Source: Panonychus citri (taxonomy: Eukaryota > Arthropoda > Arachnida > Trombidiformes > Tetranychidae). Taken from it: a stretch of 64,000 nt of DNA. Location of the stretch: NCBI RefSeq assembly GCF_014898815.1, contig NW_026515540.1, forward strand, positions 1 to 64,000, in the 5' to 3' direction. The translations under genes were made by a program, and so were the position numbers. The notes beneath the pieces were generated by a model. That model was not told the DNA's origin. It saw only the letters and a program-made list of their open reading frames with translations, and did no database searches. Below are positions 50,328 to 64,000 of the stretch, piece after piece; positions within the stretch are counted from its first letter, which is position 1, and every line of letters begins with the position of its first letter.

Positions 50328-52198
50328 AAAGTAACTTTTGTTTTCCAATGTTGTTGTATCCATATGAAGATCAATCTCTCCCCCTCTCTGTAAGTTCAGC
50401 CTTAAGAAAGTCAAAGGCCACCCAGTAAAAAGTGTTTCCGGTTATTGTAAATGTAACACATAATGTGTATCATTAACACACAGAGAGTATGAAATAGTTG
50501 GCACTTTTTTATCAATTGATGATACTTTTTATGATCAACATGATATGTTTATATTGAAAGTCTATGGAAAAAAATTACATGGAAATAGTAGTGTAAATTA
50601 ATAGGAAATGTTCAATTGACCCTCGAATAATTAATGGCCCTCAATTGATGATGTTAAACTTTTTCTCTTTCTGTACAATTAACACAAATACACTAAATAG
50701 TTTGTTAACTTTGTTGTTAAACGTAAAATCATTTGAATGCAAATCTGCAACAATAATAAATTGCAATCAACTGATTGTTAACAATTTAAATTCTAAATAG
50801 CATTTAACTGGAAATGTTAATATGTTGAAATAAATTCCATGAGTGTTTCCATCCCTATTTAGAATATATTTTTTTCCACCTTCATTTATTTCGCTAGAAA
50901 AAAAAAGTTTGAGCTTTGTAAATTTCTAGAGCTTTAGAAAGGTAGCAAAAAAATTCACCCTTGAAACTTGATTCTCTTGATGCTCTCATGTAAAATTCAT
51001 TTGAATGAATGAATGAGCTTGAGGGTGTAAGTGAGTAAATTATTCCAAGTGATAGTTAATCCAATTGAAGATGAAAATGATAATGAACAACATCCCGAAA
51101 TGATCAACAAAGTCAAGAACAATAAACATTCATAGGATCTTATGAATAGTAACTTTCACCTCTGAAACTTTGAGAGACCATGATGATAATACTCAATGAG
51201 ATGAAGATTAAGCTTCCGTTGATTCTCGTGGTTGTGAATATCTAAATGTTTACAATTACTATTTCATCTCAAGTTGAAGAATCAAAATTGACAGTTACCA
51301 GTCACTTAGAATGAATATTTTTTCCCATCTTCCATTTTCTACCTCAATTTCATTCAATATCTTCCAATCACCTTTACTACAATTTACTACGTGTTCAGAT
51401 TATTATCTCACTTTTTCTTCTTCTTCTCTCTTTCCCTGTAATCATGATGATGATGATCAATACTCTTGATCGATTTCTTTTGATTCTCTTTGCTCAATTT
51501 TCCAATCATCTAAGTTGAGAGTGATGATGATGATGATGGTGATTGCCTTTCTTTTCTTATTGCTGATCAATGAATTATAACGGTAAACATGTTTCTCATC
51601 TTTACTATTAGGATAATCCTTAGAATTGATCATCAGCATCATGGAAAAGTAAATTATCCTAATGAGATTAACTTTGAATGAGAATGATAAGTAAACAATT
51701 ATATCAGTTTGTTTTCGTCTTGTTATTGGTTCATGATAATGACCACACAATTAACATGTTTATCAATTGATTCGTGATGATTAACCTTAATTGGCCAAGA
51801 AAATGATGAAATGTTTCATTTATCAATAAAATCAACTGGTCAACGTTAATTAAAGCATCACCAAATTTATCTGGGTCATAATGATGAAAATTGAAATTGA
51901 TTTAAAACTAATCAAATGAAAACTTGATAATAATTCACTGATTGTGTCTAAATTGATGTGATTGATTACTAATAAATCACTAATTTGTGATCAACCTAAA
52001 TCTTTTAAAATGAAAAGTGAGAAATGAAAACAATCAAGTTTAACCAATTGATTGTGTTCAACTTGATTGCTCTCAAATCGGTCCATTTTAAATAACGAAC
52101 CAAAGATAATCTGGTTATCATCAAAATGATTAGAAAATCAGTTAATTGTTTAGATACAATCAAAAGTAATTTCCCACAAAATATTTACAAGAGGAAGT

Positions 52199-52300
<102 letters not shown>

Positions 52301-52831
52301 ACTCTGATGACATTTGTTTCCAAGTTTGCATTAGCTGTTGGTCAGCCACTCAAAGCTTGACCCTTCTGGTTATCTTTATGACAAAATGCCCATTTGTTTT
52401 ACTTTTTTGCATTTTTGCAACTTCCACTCTCCATTGAATCTCATCCATCTTGACCAATCATCAACATAATCATCTCAATTTACTCTCTCCCTTTCTCTCT
52501 CACTCTCTCATAGTCAATAAATAGAGATGACCAATAAATCATTCAATAATAATGGTAAATAATCATCTCTTTAACCAACAATCCACTTTAAAAGTGATAA
52601 TTTTTCATACATTAAATGAACCAGATGAAAGTAACTGATCAGCTGATGATCAAAACAAGGGATTATCATGTTAGGAAATTGAATTATACTTAATCTAACA
52701 ATACATAATACCTTTGACACTCTTGACCAAACAATAACATAAACTATTACAATCAAATTGAATCAATAACCTTCTCCCCACTTTTCATACCAATTGTCCA
52801 GTAAAATACATTAAATGATAACAATTGATGA

Positions 52832-52869
52832 TCCTTCTCGTCCTTCTCATCCTTCTCATCCTTCTCATC
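52832..52869 (+). repeat. nonamer array (CCTTCTCAT)n
   Basis: Four tandem copies, the first with CGT for CAT, ending about 100 bp before the splice acceptor of the Robo-like exon. Confidence 0.9.
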
Positions 52870-52968
52870 AAGATTTACTTCTCATAATCAAATTTAGTCA
52901 ATTTTGACCATTAGATTATCATCTTTTCCTCTGACCATAAATCTTTTCTTTCTTTTCTCAAATAATAG

Positions 52969-53263
52969 GATCAACTGATCATCTTCGTCCACCCCGAATA
53001 ACTGAACATCCCTCTGATACCGTTGTGGGTCGAAATGAACCAACCAAATTAGATTGTCGAGCTGAAGGTAATCCTAATCCAACAATCGAATGGTACAAAG
53101 ACGGTAAAAAGATTGGTAAACATCATAATCGAATGGTCCTACCTACAGGGTCACTTTTTTCCTCCATGTTATTCACAATAAAAGGATACTGGAACCTATT
53201 GGTGTGTGGCTCGTAATGAGATCGGTAAAGCAACAAGTCGAAATGCGACCTTAAACTATGCAT
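52969..53263 (+). CDS. Roundabout-like first Ig domain exon, with two apparent frameshifts
   Basis: The exon lies between a polypyrimidine-AATAATAG acceptor and a GTAAGT donor, phase 1 at both ends. It encodes PPRITEHPSDTVVGRNEP, LDCRAEGNPNPTIEWYKDGK and RMVLPTGSLF, closely matching Ig1 of Robo axon-guidance receptors (Slit binding). A shifted frame then gives TGTYWCVARNEIGKATSRNA to the exon end. Joining these needs one extra base in the T-run 53155-53160 and one near 53181-53186. Both are typical of homopolymer undercalls, though a decayed exon is possible. Further Robo exons (Ig2-5, FN3, transmembrane) are not visible up to 64000. They may lie beyond a very long intron, or this may be an isolated exon. 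Confidence 0.75.
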
Positions 53264-54221
53264 GTAAGTTTCGATAACTTTTCCATTTTCTAAATAATAT
53301 AACATGAGAAATATTCTGATTCTAAACTGAACTTTTTCCACTCTTATCAACACATGAACTAAATCTAATTAAATGATTAGTTTATCTCTTAATCTCTTGT
53401 TTATATCAATTTTCACCTTTTCATTCAATGTTTAGTTTGCTGGAAATTTTATCCTGCTAATTGAATCAATTAATTCATTAGACTTTCAATCAACTTTGTT
53501 TTTTTGCTGTTGTTTCTTAATCTTGTTTTAATTGATTTTTCCTTCTTATGAATTGCTAGTTACTAAATTAACTTTTGATTATCAAAATTTTAATTGAACT
53601 AAAAGGTTGATGGTTGAAAATTTCAACATGCTGATCAGTATCATTGATGAAATCTCATGAAATTGATCATGTCTGAGTCTCTTTCCTAATGGATATTTGA
53701 AACATTTATTTTCTGTTTACTTTTTGTTTTTCTCAATGAATCTGAAAATATTGATTGTAAATTCATGATGAATTTTGTTTATCTTTATATTGATTGAAAT
53801 CTTTTTTTTTCAATCAGTATTTTCATGATGATTGAAAGATATTGAATATTTTGTATCTTATCCTTTTCTTGATTTTCATGGTGATTATATTAAATGATTT
53901 CAACCTTTTCTTTTTAGATAATCAATCAGAATCACTCAGTTTTATATTTGATTTGCTTTAAGTAACTCAGGAAGTGTTCAAAGTACCTTATCAGAAATGG
54001 AAACCTAATGATGATGATGGACAGTTGATGAATTATGATTAGATGATGAAAAAGAAAAGATTAAACTTTATCCTAATCCGTTTGAATTTTAAAACATTTT
54101 CTGTATATAAACAGAAAATAAGAAACAACAAAAGCTCATTTTATGTACAGTTGATTGAGAAAAAAAATGCTAAACAAGTTTATCTTTGCGTGGATATCAC
54201 TTTAGATTAGGCTTATTAATA

Positions 54222-54246
54222 TCATCATCATCATCATCATCATCAT
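54222..54246 (+). repeat. (ATC)n microsatellite
   Basis: Eight ATC units in a wider ATC-rich stretch. Confidence 0.95.
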
Positions 54247-57200
54247 TAATTTCTCATCCTCATCAAATATACTTAATTCATCATCTTAAACCATCATCAT
54301 CATTATCATACCTTGTGGGTTGATGATGAAACGACAATGTGTTCAAATAGCAACAAGTATAATCATTGCTACCTAATCATAATCGTAATCATAATTGTAA
54401 TCACGCAATTATGATTTACAAACAATCTTAAATCAGTTGAAACAAAGAGTATGATTAATATCAACTCGAATTGTGATTAAGGTGTCGGCAAAAGGTAAAG
54501 AAGAAAGAGAGAGAGAGAGAGAGAGCGAAAAAAAAGTTCTTTTTTCTAAAAAAATTCTAAACTCTTAATCCTAAAGACTTATTTCCGCCCAGGTTTCTAA
54601 TTTCATTCGGTATTCATTCAGGTTACCTTGAAATTGGTCATGAACCAAATTGAACCTTACACTCAATCGGTTTTCATAGTCATTGAAAACCTTCAAGTCA
54701 AATTCCCCATGAAGAGTATTGTATCTTTACCAATTGATAAATTGCCCTGAACTTTTCGGAGAATATTTTTCCTACATCTATTGAGTAGTATTAGATTGTA
54801 ATGAAAAATTTCTGATGAAAAAAAGTTAGAAATTCAAAATTTTTCTCATTCCCATGAAAGCTACAATATAATACATAAAGATAAATATCTCATTGAGAAT
54901 ACAGAACATGAAACAATGATAAAAATAAGGAAAACTTTGAAAGGATAATAGTAACAATAACAATTGAATTATGAGCCAAACATTATACATGTAGATGTAT
55001 ATATATACTCATAGTTTTCATGATGGCGATGATAATATAAAAGATTCAACTAATTCTGAACATTTCTGATCAAATCAATCGGATATACTTTTCTTTTGCT
55101 AATATTTACCATGATTATGGTGTTATCTATTTGTCTCTCATTCAAATAAATGTCACACAATACACATTATATTTAGACCCATGACCCTGTCTCTTTATAT
55201 TTGGGTGATAATATATGGACTTGAGAGAGCAAAAAATTGTAATCACGCAAAGATAACATTGTAATGCCATTAGAATGTAAGAAAATCATATAAGAAGATG
55301 ATGATGATGATAATAGTCATCATCATAGATTCTGAATGGTGAATATCTCGGAGAGATATTTTTTCCTAAGGTTTTTTATGCTGTTCTGTCCAGTGAACAT
55401 CAGTATCTCTCCCTTCATCCTCATCTTTCATGTGATATAATCCCAAGCCCAGAAAAAGCATCGTATTCAAGTTAATACATTTATCCCAAGTCTAGAAAAT
55501 AACATTTCCACTGGTTCTTAATATAAATGTCATAGTCTTTGGCTATCACAATGATAATCAAAGCAATTCTTGTTCACCTTTTGATATTGAGAATCATAAT
55601 ATAAGAAGCAATCATTTCCATTGAATTTACAATTTATTATTGTTTAGATTTGACATTGATATTAATCCCCAGGAAAATATAACAAGATCAGATTAACTTA
55701 TCGGATATAATTTAGCAATAGATTTATTTGTTTGTGATAATAATCAAATAGACTCATCATATTTATTATCATTTTTACCTTTGATTGTTGTTGTTGTTGC
55801 AAACTCATAACAATTAGCTGATTACCATTTGCATTACAATTGGATAATAATGTTGATATAAGAGGAAGAAAGAAACAAAATTAAAAGGATGTTGTAAAAA
55901 AAAAGTAAATGATAATCTAATTGCAATTGAGATTATCAAATGCAATTAACTTGTAGTTTATTTTGAGGGTAACAATTAATTGATAAGAAGGTAAAAGTTT
56001 TACCTGTAAAAATAAACACCAACAACAACAAAGGTGAAGGTGAAATGACAAGAAGAAGAAAAAAAAAGTTTACAAATTGATGTTAAATTGTTGATTTGAA
56101 GGTGAAATTGATAAAAGGTTTTAAATGTTAACTGTTTAATCTCAGTAATCACAATTAACCCAAGCATGAGATGAAATTCATCAACTAGATTAATGGAATT
56201 GATAAACTTCACTCTGATTGTTGGATAACATTTTTCTTTATACGATTGATAAACAGGATGGAAAAGCTAAATGATAATTATGGGAAGAAGCTACAGATTA
56301 GATTAATTGAGAATCTTAATAACACCTAATGCATGTTGATGAGATTAAGAGAATGGAGATTCAGATGAAGTAAGAGAAAGAGAGGCAAAAGAGAGATTAA
56401 GATTAAGATGGAGAAAAAATTGTTTCGATTCATTTTCTTATCTCTTTTGTCCAGTCTATTTAATCAGAGTAAATCATTTCACCTTAATTCAAATTGAGAG
56501 ACTTTTTTTTAGAATCTTCTATTTATCTTCTATTCCTTTATCATCTTTATCATCATCTTTTTTGCTCTCATAGGTGTGAGATCTTCTCATTCTCACTCAG
56601 GTAAATAATAAATATAAATAGATGTTCATCAACTTGTTTCTCTTTCACTATTCATCCTCTTACCTTTTTCAATTCTATTGCAACATTGAACCATAGCCAT
56701 AATCATCATCATCTTCTTCTTCATCTTAATACTAATTTTAGCTCTTGTTTGATTTTCCATGATGATACTTGGTGAAAGAGAAGCTCATAAATCTCACCTT
56801 TAGCACTTCCATGTCTTAGCTTGTTGATAAAGACTCTAATTCATCAGAGATGATGATGAAAAGTCATTTGGTAATAAGAGTCAAGGATAAGGTATGGAAA
56901 AAGATAACGATAAAAAAATTGTTAACATGATGTTATTCATGAGAAATGATCATCATCTTTATCCGGATCAGAGTCATAAATAATCTGATTTAAAGGTAAG
57001 TGTGTAAAGAAGTTGGTAAAAAGTCACAGGTATAAAGGATAAAGATGATGACGAAAGGTAGGAAAACCTCATAAATAGTTTCTTCATGATGATGATGATG
57101 ATGATGAGTTGAGAGGATAATCAGATTTCATCTTTTTCTTAAACAACTTTGATTCTATTCACAGGAAAAGTAAGACAAAGAAGAAAAAAAAAGTAAAGAG

Positions 57201-60200
57201 ATAATGAATCAAGATTAATTAGCTTAAAAGATTATCTCAACGTGTACAGATTAAGGTGTGTAAATGATATGATAATATTTACCTTAGCACGTTTAAAGAC
57301 TTGATGATTATTATGCTTAATTAATCTGAGACTTTGATAAACAAAAACAAAACATTAAGATACGGCTTCTGATAAAGGTCAGTTTAGTGTATTAATAATC
57401 ATCACCATGATAATTGATGGTCATTCATTAGTATGAGTTGAATGTTATCATCCAAAATTAAGTAATAATAAAAGTCAAGAATTAAAATTAAAACAATGAG
57501 AATAATTTTACAACTAATCTTAATCTCCAATGAATGAATTGATGAATGGATGAATTGAAATGTAACCCATGAAAGGAAAAAAAGAAAATTAAACAAAGGT
57601 AAAAACAATTGAATCTCTCAACAATTAACCATAACAATTTAGGGATTTTAATTGTAATCAAGGTAACATTAATTACCATGATAACCGTTGATTGAGCAAA
57701 CTAAAAAAGTCTAATCTATGCTTCCTATTAATATCCCGTAGGCTTTGACCTTAATAAGATGAACAATATATAATGTATATTAGCACGAATCCTTATTAAC
57801 CGATCCCATTATTAGATGATGAGGATGATAAAGATGATAAGGATGATAAAGATGATGAAGATGAGGAGGTTGATCATTTGTTTTTGTTGTTATTTTTTGG
57901 GCTAATAATTAGCTAAAGATTAGGAAAGGTAATCAACTTTTACTTTTGACTCTTGATTTTTAATGTTTATGATTTATCCTTGATCTTATCAACTTCTAGT
58001 GGGTTAATTGTTGTTAACTATTCACGATTAACAAACAATTAATGTCTAATCTGGTTTTCTTTTTTTTTCAGAGTTAATTTGTTTACTCCATTGAGCTTGA
58101 TAAGTTTGTTAATTGTAATCTATTATTTGATCACTAGAAATGTTTCCTTATATTATCTTGTTAACAAGTCTTTCATTTGATTCTTATTTTGTAGTGTAAC
58201 AATTAAGGTTTGGTTACTTTAATTGTTGCTGTGTTATTACTTTTAATTATTACAATTAACGATAACTAATATGATAGTTTCCAAGTCTTTCAACATGATG
58301 TTAATGTTTAGAGAGCGAAAAAAACAAACCAAAATCGTAACAATTAATGATTCATTTATTCAAATTAATTTCTAATCTACGTTTATATTAATAATTAGAT
58401 AAAATTGTTATTATTACAATGAATTATGGTGAAAATTAAATTAATTTTAATGGTCAGTTGATTGGACAATTGATTCAGTTTTTATGAGTTATCATGGCTC
58501 AGGGAAACGATGATAATTCATATCAACCTATGGCCTTTGTTATTATCATGATAATTATTATTGTTAAAAGGTAATAATAATAATAAAATCCAAGGGGAGG
58601 GTAAAGGGTGTAACTAATTGTTATTATCAGTTTTTGTGTATCATGAATTCATGAGGCTCATGAAATGAATTATGCAAGACAAAGGTAAATATTTGAATTC
58701 TGGTTCATCATTATATTAACCGCAATGACAATTGGTTGAGGTTTTCATTTTGTTAATTGTTCAATTAATGTTGAGGTTTTTTTTATCATTCTATTATTGT
58801 ATTGTACTTGCAATTAGATTAACAGATAATCAAGAACAAGAGTTTTTTTTCTGTCTCAATTAATCTGATTCCTTCATTCATTGAATTTCATCAGGATTAA
58901 CAGGGTAAAAAAATTAGCAACACTGTAAATGATAATCTTCATGAGGAGATAGTCTCATGCTTTTTTGTTTCCATATCTTTTGTACTCTATCATCCTGATC
59001 AACCTTATCATCATGAAATATATTTATCATTAGTGTTCATTGTTGATCACCATGTTTTTTCATGATAATCATATGGAAATATTAATTTGCCTGGAAAATG
59101 TTTCAGTTACATAGTTTAGGAGGTAACATATTAATGTTTTTACATCTTTCTTGTCATCTCATTGATGTTATTGTTATATAATATTAAAATTACATGATGA
59201 TATTATCATGATGATGATGATTCCTTTGTTTCAAATACTCATACAAAGAGAATGAGATATTTTCATCCTTGCCACTCTCCTTTTCACAGCTTGGTGAACT
59301 TAATGAATTTTCAGCTTGTTTTATGAATGAGAGAGAGAGAGGGAAGGTGAGTTGATGATGAGCAACATGATAACGATAATGTTGATATTCATTGGTGATG
59401 ATAATGATATGAAACTGGGAGGAGTATCTAGAAGATATTGAAAGTGTGTATGTGGATAGATGATGATGATGAATTGACAATGAAAGTTATTAACATGGTA
59501 ACATGTCATTCATGTTGAATGCTGATGATGGTGTGATAATGATGGTGAAACTACTGAAAAAAAAGGTTTTATAATGAAACTTTCAAGATGATTGGAAACA
59601 ATTTGTTTCGTTGATTATCAGGAAGTTGGTTCAATGAGTTGGTAAGGAGGGTGGAAAAGGTTTTATCTGTTAGTTTTACATGGTGAAAAAAATTCATATA
59701 TTACATGGAAAGTTTCATCAATCTCTATCTCTATGATGGTGTGATCATCATGAATGATGATTCCAGGGAAAAAGAGTGAGAAAAATTTTGTTTTTTGACT
59801 GATTAAACATGATAAAGGCGGAAGCCAATGTCCTGACGAGGAAAGAGGAAGATGAAAGATTCAGGAAGAGAGAGAGAGAGAATGGTTGAAATGAGAGGTG
59901 GAAATAGTTTGACACTTTGAGAGTGACCAACACTCTCACTCTGTTTCCAACTGACCATTGATACAATATCACTGAGATTGAATTTCTTTCAAGCAAAAAT
60001 CTTCTGACCAATTGTTTACTTACAACTGACCAGTGGTTACATTTTAAAGTGGACAAACAATTTTTCAAATCACTTCCAAAGACAATGAACTTTTTTTCCT
60101 GAACATGGAATAGGAACTTTTCAGATTACATGTAACAATTTTCTCACTAAACTTAATGATGATTCCTGAAACTTTGGTCAGTTTTATTTATAAATTACTG

Positions 60201-60686
60201 TAGATTTTGAAACACTACATTGTCTTCAAATTGACCATAGCAACTTTTGATTGCAAGGGAACCAAATGAACCATCAACTGACCCAACAGTAAATGAACCA
60301 TTTAATTCAAAGCATAGTAACTTTAACCCTCTCCGATTTTATCGGAATCAAGTGTTAGTATTGAGAATTTTGTTTCTTCAATTTTCAGTTTATTACCATA
60401 ACTGAAACTCGAATTGAACAAACAGAATTTTCATCTTCTATCAAACTATCATCATGATCTTTGAATAAAATCAATATTCGTCATTGTTTTTTTTTCATTC
60501 TTTTACTCCATAGACTCAATTTCCAATTCTGTTATCTACATTATCTAATCAATATTAACCCTGTTACACTTTTGAATTTCAATATCCTTACTTTTCTATG
60601 AACAACACTGAGTTTTCATGTTCATCTACCATCTCAAATATTCAGTATCATGATTCAATCTCTCAAATTCTGGAAACAATAAAAGG

Positions 60687-60704
60687 GAGAGAGAGAGAGA
60701 GAGA
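60687..60704 (+). repeat. (GA)n microsatellite
   Basis: Nine GA units. Confidence 0.9.
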
Positions 60705-63700
60705 TTGAAAGAAATAAAAAGTAAGATGAAGATGAAAAAATATCTTTTCTATTCATCTTTCATCTTCAACTGAAACTTTCTCTGAACTGAACATGATACA
60801 AAGAAAAAGTTCAGAAGAAACGATGATAATAATGATATCATCAGGAAAGAAGAAAAAAAAGTTCTTTTACTAGAATGTAATTCTCTTTGATATAAATTGT
60901 CCATTCTAAGGCTTTTGTAATCATGATAATAATGACGATAATAATAATAGACTTACACTTGAATCAGATTGTAAGATTATATATATCAAGGTAGATTTCA
61001 AGTAAACACCAACAACACATTCAAACTTTAATGTTTGTCATTATCATTTCCTTTTCCTCTTTTGATTATTTCATCATGATAACATTTAAAAGCGGAAATT
61101 GATTCGATGATTATCACAAGTACAGTAGCTAAGACATATGAAATCCAGAAAAAAAACCAAATAATCTATTGATTAGCAATCTAATGATTCCTCTGATTAA
61201 TTGATAAGATGATTGATTCTCAATGTCTTAATCAATTAACACGTTAACTTTGACGATTTTGTATAAATATTTGAATTGATTTTTTTTTTGTTTTCTCAAG
61301 TTAATTGTTTACTATTTGGAGCATCAATTGAATGTATTGAAAATAATGTAAATATTATGCAAATATGTGCACTGTTCAATTGAGATGTTAAATTAATTTT
61401 CATACAATTAAAACTTATAACAATCATGAAATCAAACAAAATACAAAAAAAAGCTATTCGGTATTTGTAACTATTAATAAATTGCAATGATTGTTCAACA
61501 ATTTATTACCATAATTGTTGAATTAATTGATTCACCATGTTAATTATTGTGTAACAATGATAATAGAAAATTTTTCCTATTCAAATCAAGGGTCAGTTTT
61601 TTAAATTATGCTAATCAATAGGAGGGTATTACTTTTTGCCTCTACCGATCAGTATAATCAAGACTAATATCTCAATGGTAATTAACATTGTGAATGTAAA
61701 TTTTAGCCACTGATTATATTCAATTGGTTGTAATGATTTAAGGTTATAATCAATGGATTAGTGATGGTTAAATTGTGCAATTTTGGTTGATAAAAAGTTT
61801 TTGTATCTTTCAATAGTTAATGATGATGATCAATATTAAGCTTCTAATGGTTAGTTTACCTTAATGTGTTGGTGTTAATGATGGTTAGAACTTTTAGTTT
61901 TGTTCATCCATAGATGATGATGAGGACGAGGAAAAGGATGAGGATCGAATTGAATTGAATAGTGTAAATTGACTTAGATGATCATGATGAAGAGGATACA
62001 TGATGATTCTCATTGAGAGGAGAGAAAAATGATGAAAAGATTGAAGGAAAGGAAAGGGAAAACAAGTCATGTTTGACCAAAAGGAAAAGATGAAGATGAA
62101 GAAGATGATGATGATAAGAAAGAGAAAATGAAAGAGACCAGAAACAAATGAGATATAACTCAATTTGAGGTGTAACCAAGGGTTTATCCATCATTTGGAA
62201 GCTTAAATTCATTTGGGAATTTATAATATAATTGAGCTTTTGGTTCATCATCATCATCATCTTCATGATGATTTCCATCGTTTTCACCTCCTTGTTCAAT
62301 ACTTTTAGATTTTCATGAGCAGAGCCAAGTTTCAATTTCATATTCAAACATCATCATCATCTATTATCATCTTAACAATTTATATATACATAATCAGATG
62401 GATGAAAAAAAAGTAAACCCTGAGGGCATTAAAGGTTATGCTATATTACAGAAGCTTAATTGAGTTGAATAGTATATGTATAAAAAAAGGAAACTATTGA
62501 AAGAGTTTTTGAAAATCATGGAAACCAGGGTAATGATGATGATGATGAATTTGAAACCTCAACTGATAAAATGTGAATAACTCAGCAATTGTTGATAATT
62601 TCACCTTTTCCATTCCCAACTTGAATCATATCTTCAACCCTGAGGGTGTATTTTTATATCCAAGAATCGTAACTGAATCATGATCATTATCATTGACAAT
62701 GAATTTATTCAAACCTTTGAATCTTCCTGAATTTCCCCTTTACTAATCTAATGATATAATTGTGTTTACAGAATAGTTAATTTAAATTATATAAAGTGAA
62801 AGTTAACTTGAAATCAATTAGCTCAATTGGCTTCTTGTTTTCATGATGAGAATTTTCAATCAATTGAATATATTTCCAATAATCAATTCATCATCTCATC
62901 TGAACCAACGATTATCTTTAACAAATTAAATCAATAAGAAGAAAAAAAGTTTTAATTATTATCATCTACTCATCATCATCATCAGTTTCTCAAGGGATTA
63001 CCATTGAAATCGTGATTATGATTAATAATCAATGTAAATTTGGTGAAAAAATTTTCATCACAATGAAGATGAGATTAAATTAAATTTAAATCAATCTAAA
63101 TTGTTAATGTAACTTTTTTTTTATCATCACATGTAACTTGTTTCATCCTCTTCCTCCTCCTGTAACCTTTTACCTCCCATGATAGTTTTCTTATCATGAA
63201 AAAAATCATCAGTCAATCAAATGAGATTGTCAACATTTTACTGAATAAGAAAAAGATGAAAAAAAAATCTTCATCATCAGTAAATTGAGATTATCCTTTT
63301 GTTAATCATTTTCTTCAACTTTTTCCCATAATCTATTAATTTACTCTATCATTCTCACATGATATTATCTTCATTGGTAATTGAACTTTTCTTTTCAATG
63401 TTGATAATTTCCCGCAACTTTCAATACATCAAACATGCACATAAGATTATCATAGTCATGGAAATGTAATTTAAATTCATTACTTTAACTCAATCATTTG
63501 TGTTTCATATCAATTTCCAATTGATGATATTAATTGATTCCATAATTACATATTTACATTGTTCAAATTTCTCACATTTCAATTGTTAGACACGATTGCA
63601 AAAGTATTCATCAAGTAAATGATCATGAAGCAGTTACAGTGTTTCTATATATTGTTCCAGAACACTCTGTAGATTGATGTAATAATTGCAAAGATGAGTA

Positions 63701-64000
63701 CAATTATGTTGATAGGTAAATATGATATTGAAATTAACATGAACGAGTGGGAATTGGAAAAAAACAGGGAAAAAGGGTGAAAGGTATTGAGAAAGCATTT
63801 GAATATTTATGTAACTATAATGATTTAATTCAATTATCATGAAAATCAACCATGAACATGTTTAAACTTGGAGCATGCAAACATAGTGCATGAAGATAAA
63901 CCAGTGCAAATATTATACTTTGTATGAGTAGGAATTTAAATTGCATAAGGATCCATTGGAAGAGGATAGATATTGGGTGAAAGGATGAGGATGGAGATGA

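Larger units (their letters stand above)
53264..64000. other. 10.7 kb without a supported gene
   Basis: If the Robo-like gene is intact this would be intronic. Frames such as 59190-59480, 59748-60068 and 61894-62347 on the minus strand are biased by ATC/GAT or GA runs and show no family motifs. GATGATAAG-type degenerate repeats occur at 57811-57866. Many A-run/GTTC motifs and CATGAT palindromes are present. Confidence 0.5.

Noticed and set aside
61894..62347. Two overlapping minus-strand ORFs of 89 and 121 codons
   Set aside because: Composition is dictated by GAT/ATC runs and there is no domain.

Overview
This is a eukaryotic nuclear window from an AT-rich genome, by eye about 30% GC. It is full of ATC/GAT trinucleotide runs and (GA)n/(CT)n microsatellites. 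The recognisable genes are animal genes: a secreted Ig-domain exon, a Roundabout-like Ig exon and an AFG3L2-type mitochondrial AAA protease. The spliced introns are short (roughly 100-140 bp), His/Asn/Ser runs occur in coding sequence, and CCTAA (arthropod telomere-type) units occur inside a SINE. A small-genome arthropod, most likely a mite, fits best, but this is an inference.

Layout. 1-5.1 kb is non-coding. 5.1-8.6 kb is an island with few microsatellites. It holds a truncated MITE and two decayed minus-strand coding remnants: an endonuclease/exonuclease/phosphatase-fold domain and a ubiquitin-specific-protease-like domain. 8.6-31.8 kb has no gene I can support; it holds microsatellites, hairpins and a perfect 48-bp palindrome.

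31.8-47.9 kb is the remarkable part: a roughly 16-kb interrupted inverted duplication. The outer arms (31824-32955 and 46755-47883) each carry the same signal-peptide plus Ig exon with its upstream DNA. The inner arms (35442-37861 and 41399-43840) each carry the 5' part of AFG3L2. Inside each inner arm lies a further, oppositely oriented fragment of AFG3L2 exon 3, so exon 3 sequence occurs four times in alternating orientation. The two gene copies carry different lesions. The right copy continues to the AFG3L2 C-terminus but lacks the end of the AAA module and the HEXXH protease motif; the left copy stops inside exon 4. The sequence between arms holds three copies of a tRNA-derived SINE-like element, a MITE with about 52-bp terminal inverted repeats, a 60-bp-arm hairpin and decayed unknown coding sequence.

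47.9-64 kb is mostly intronic or intergenic. At 52969-53263 there is one Roundabout-like Ig exon whose splice phase is compatible with the upstream Ig exon. It carries two apparent single-base deletions. Several breaks in both genes are single-base losses in homopolymers, so assembly error must be separated from true decay before any copy is called dead.
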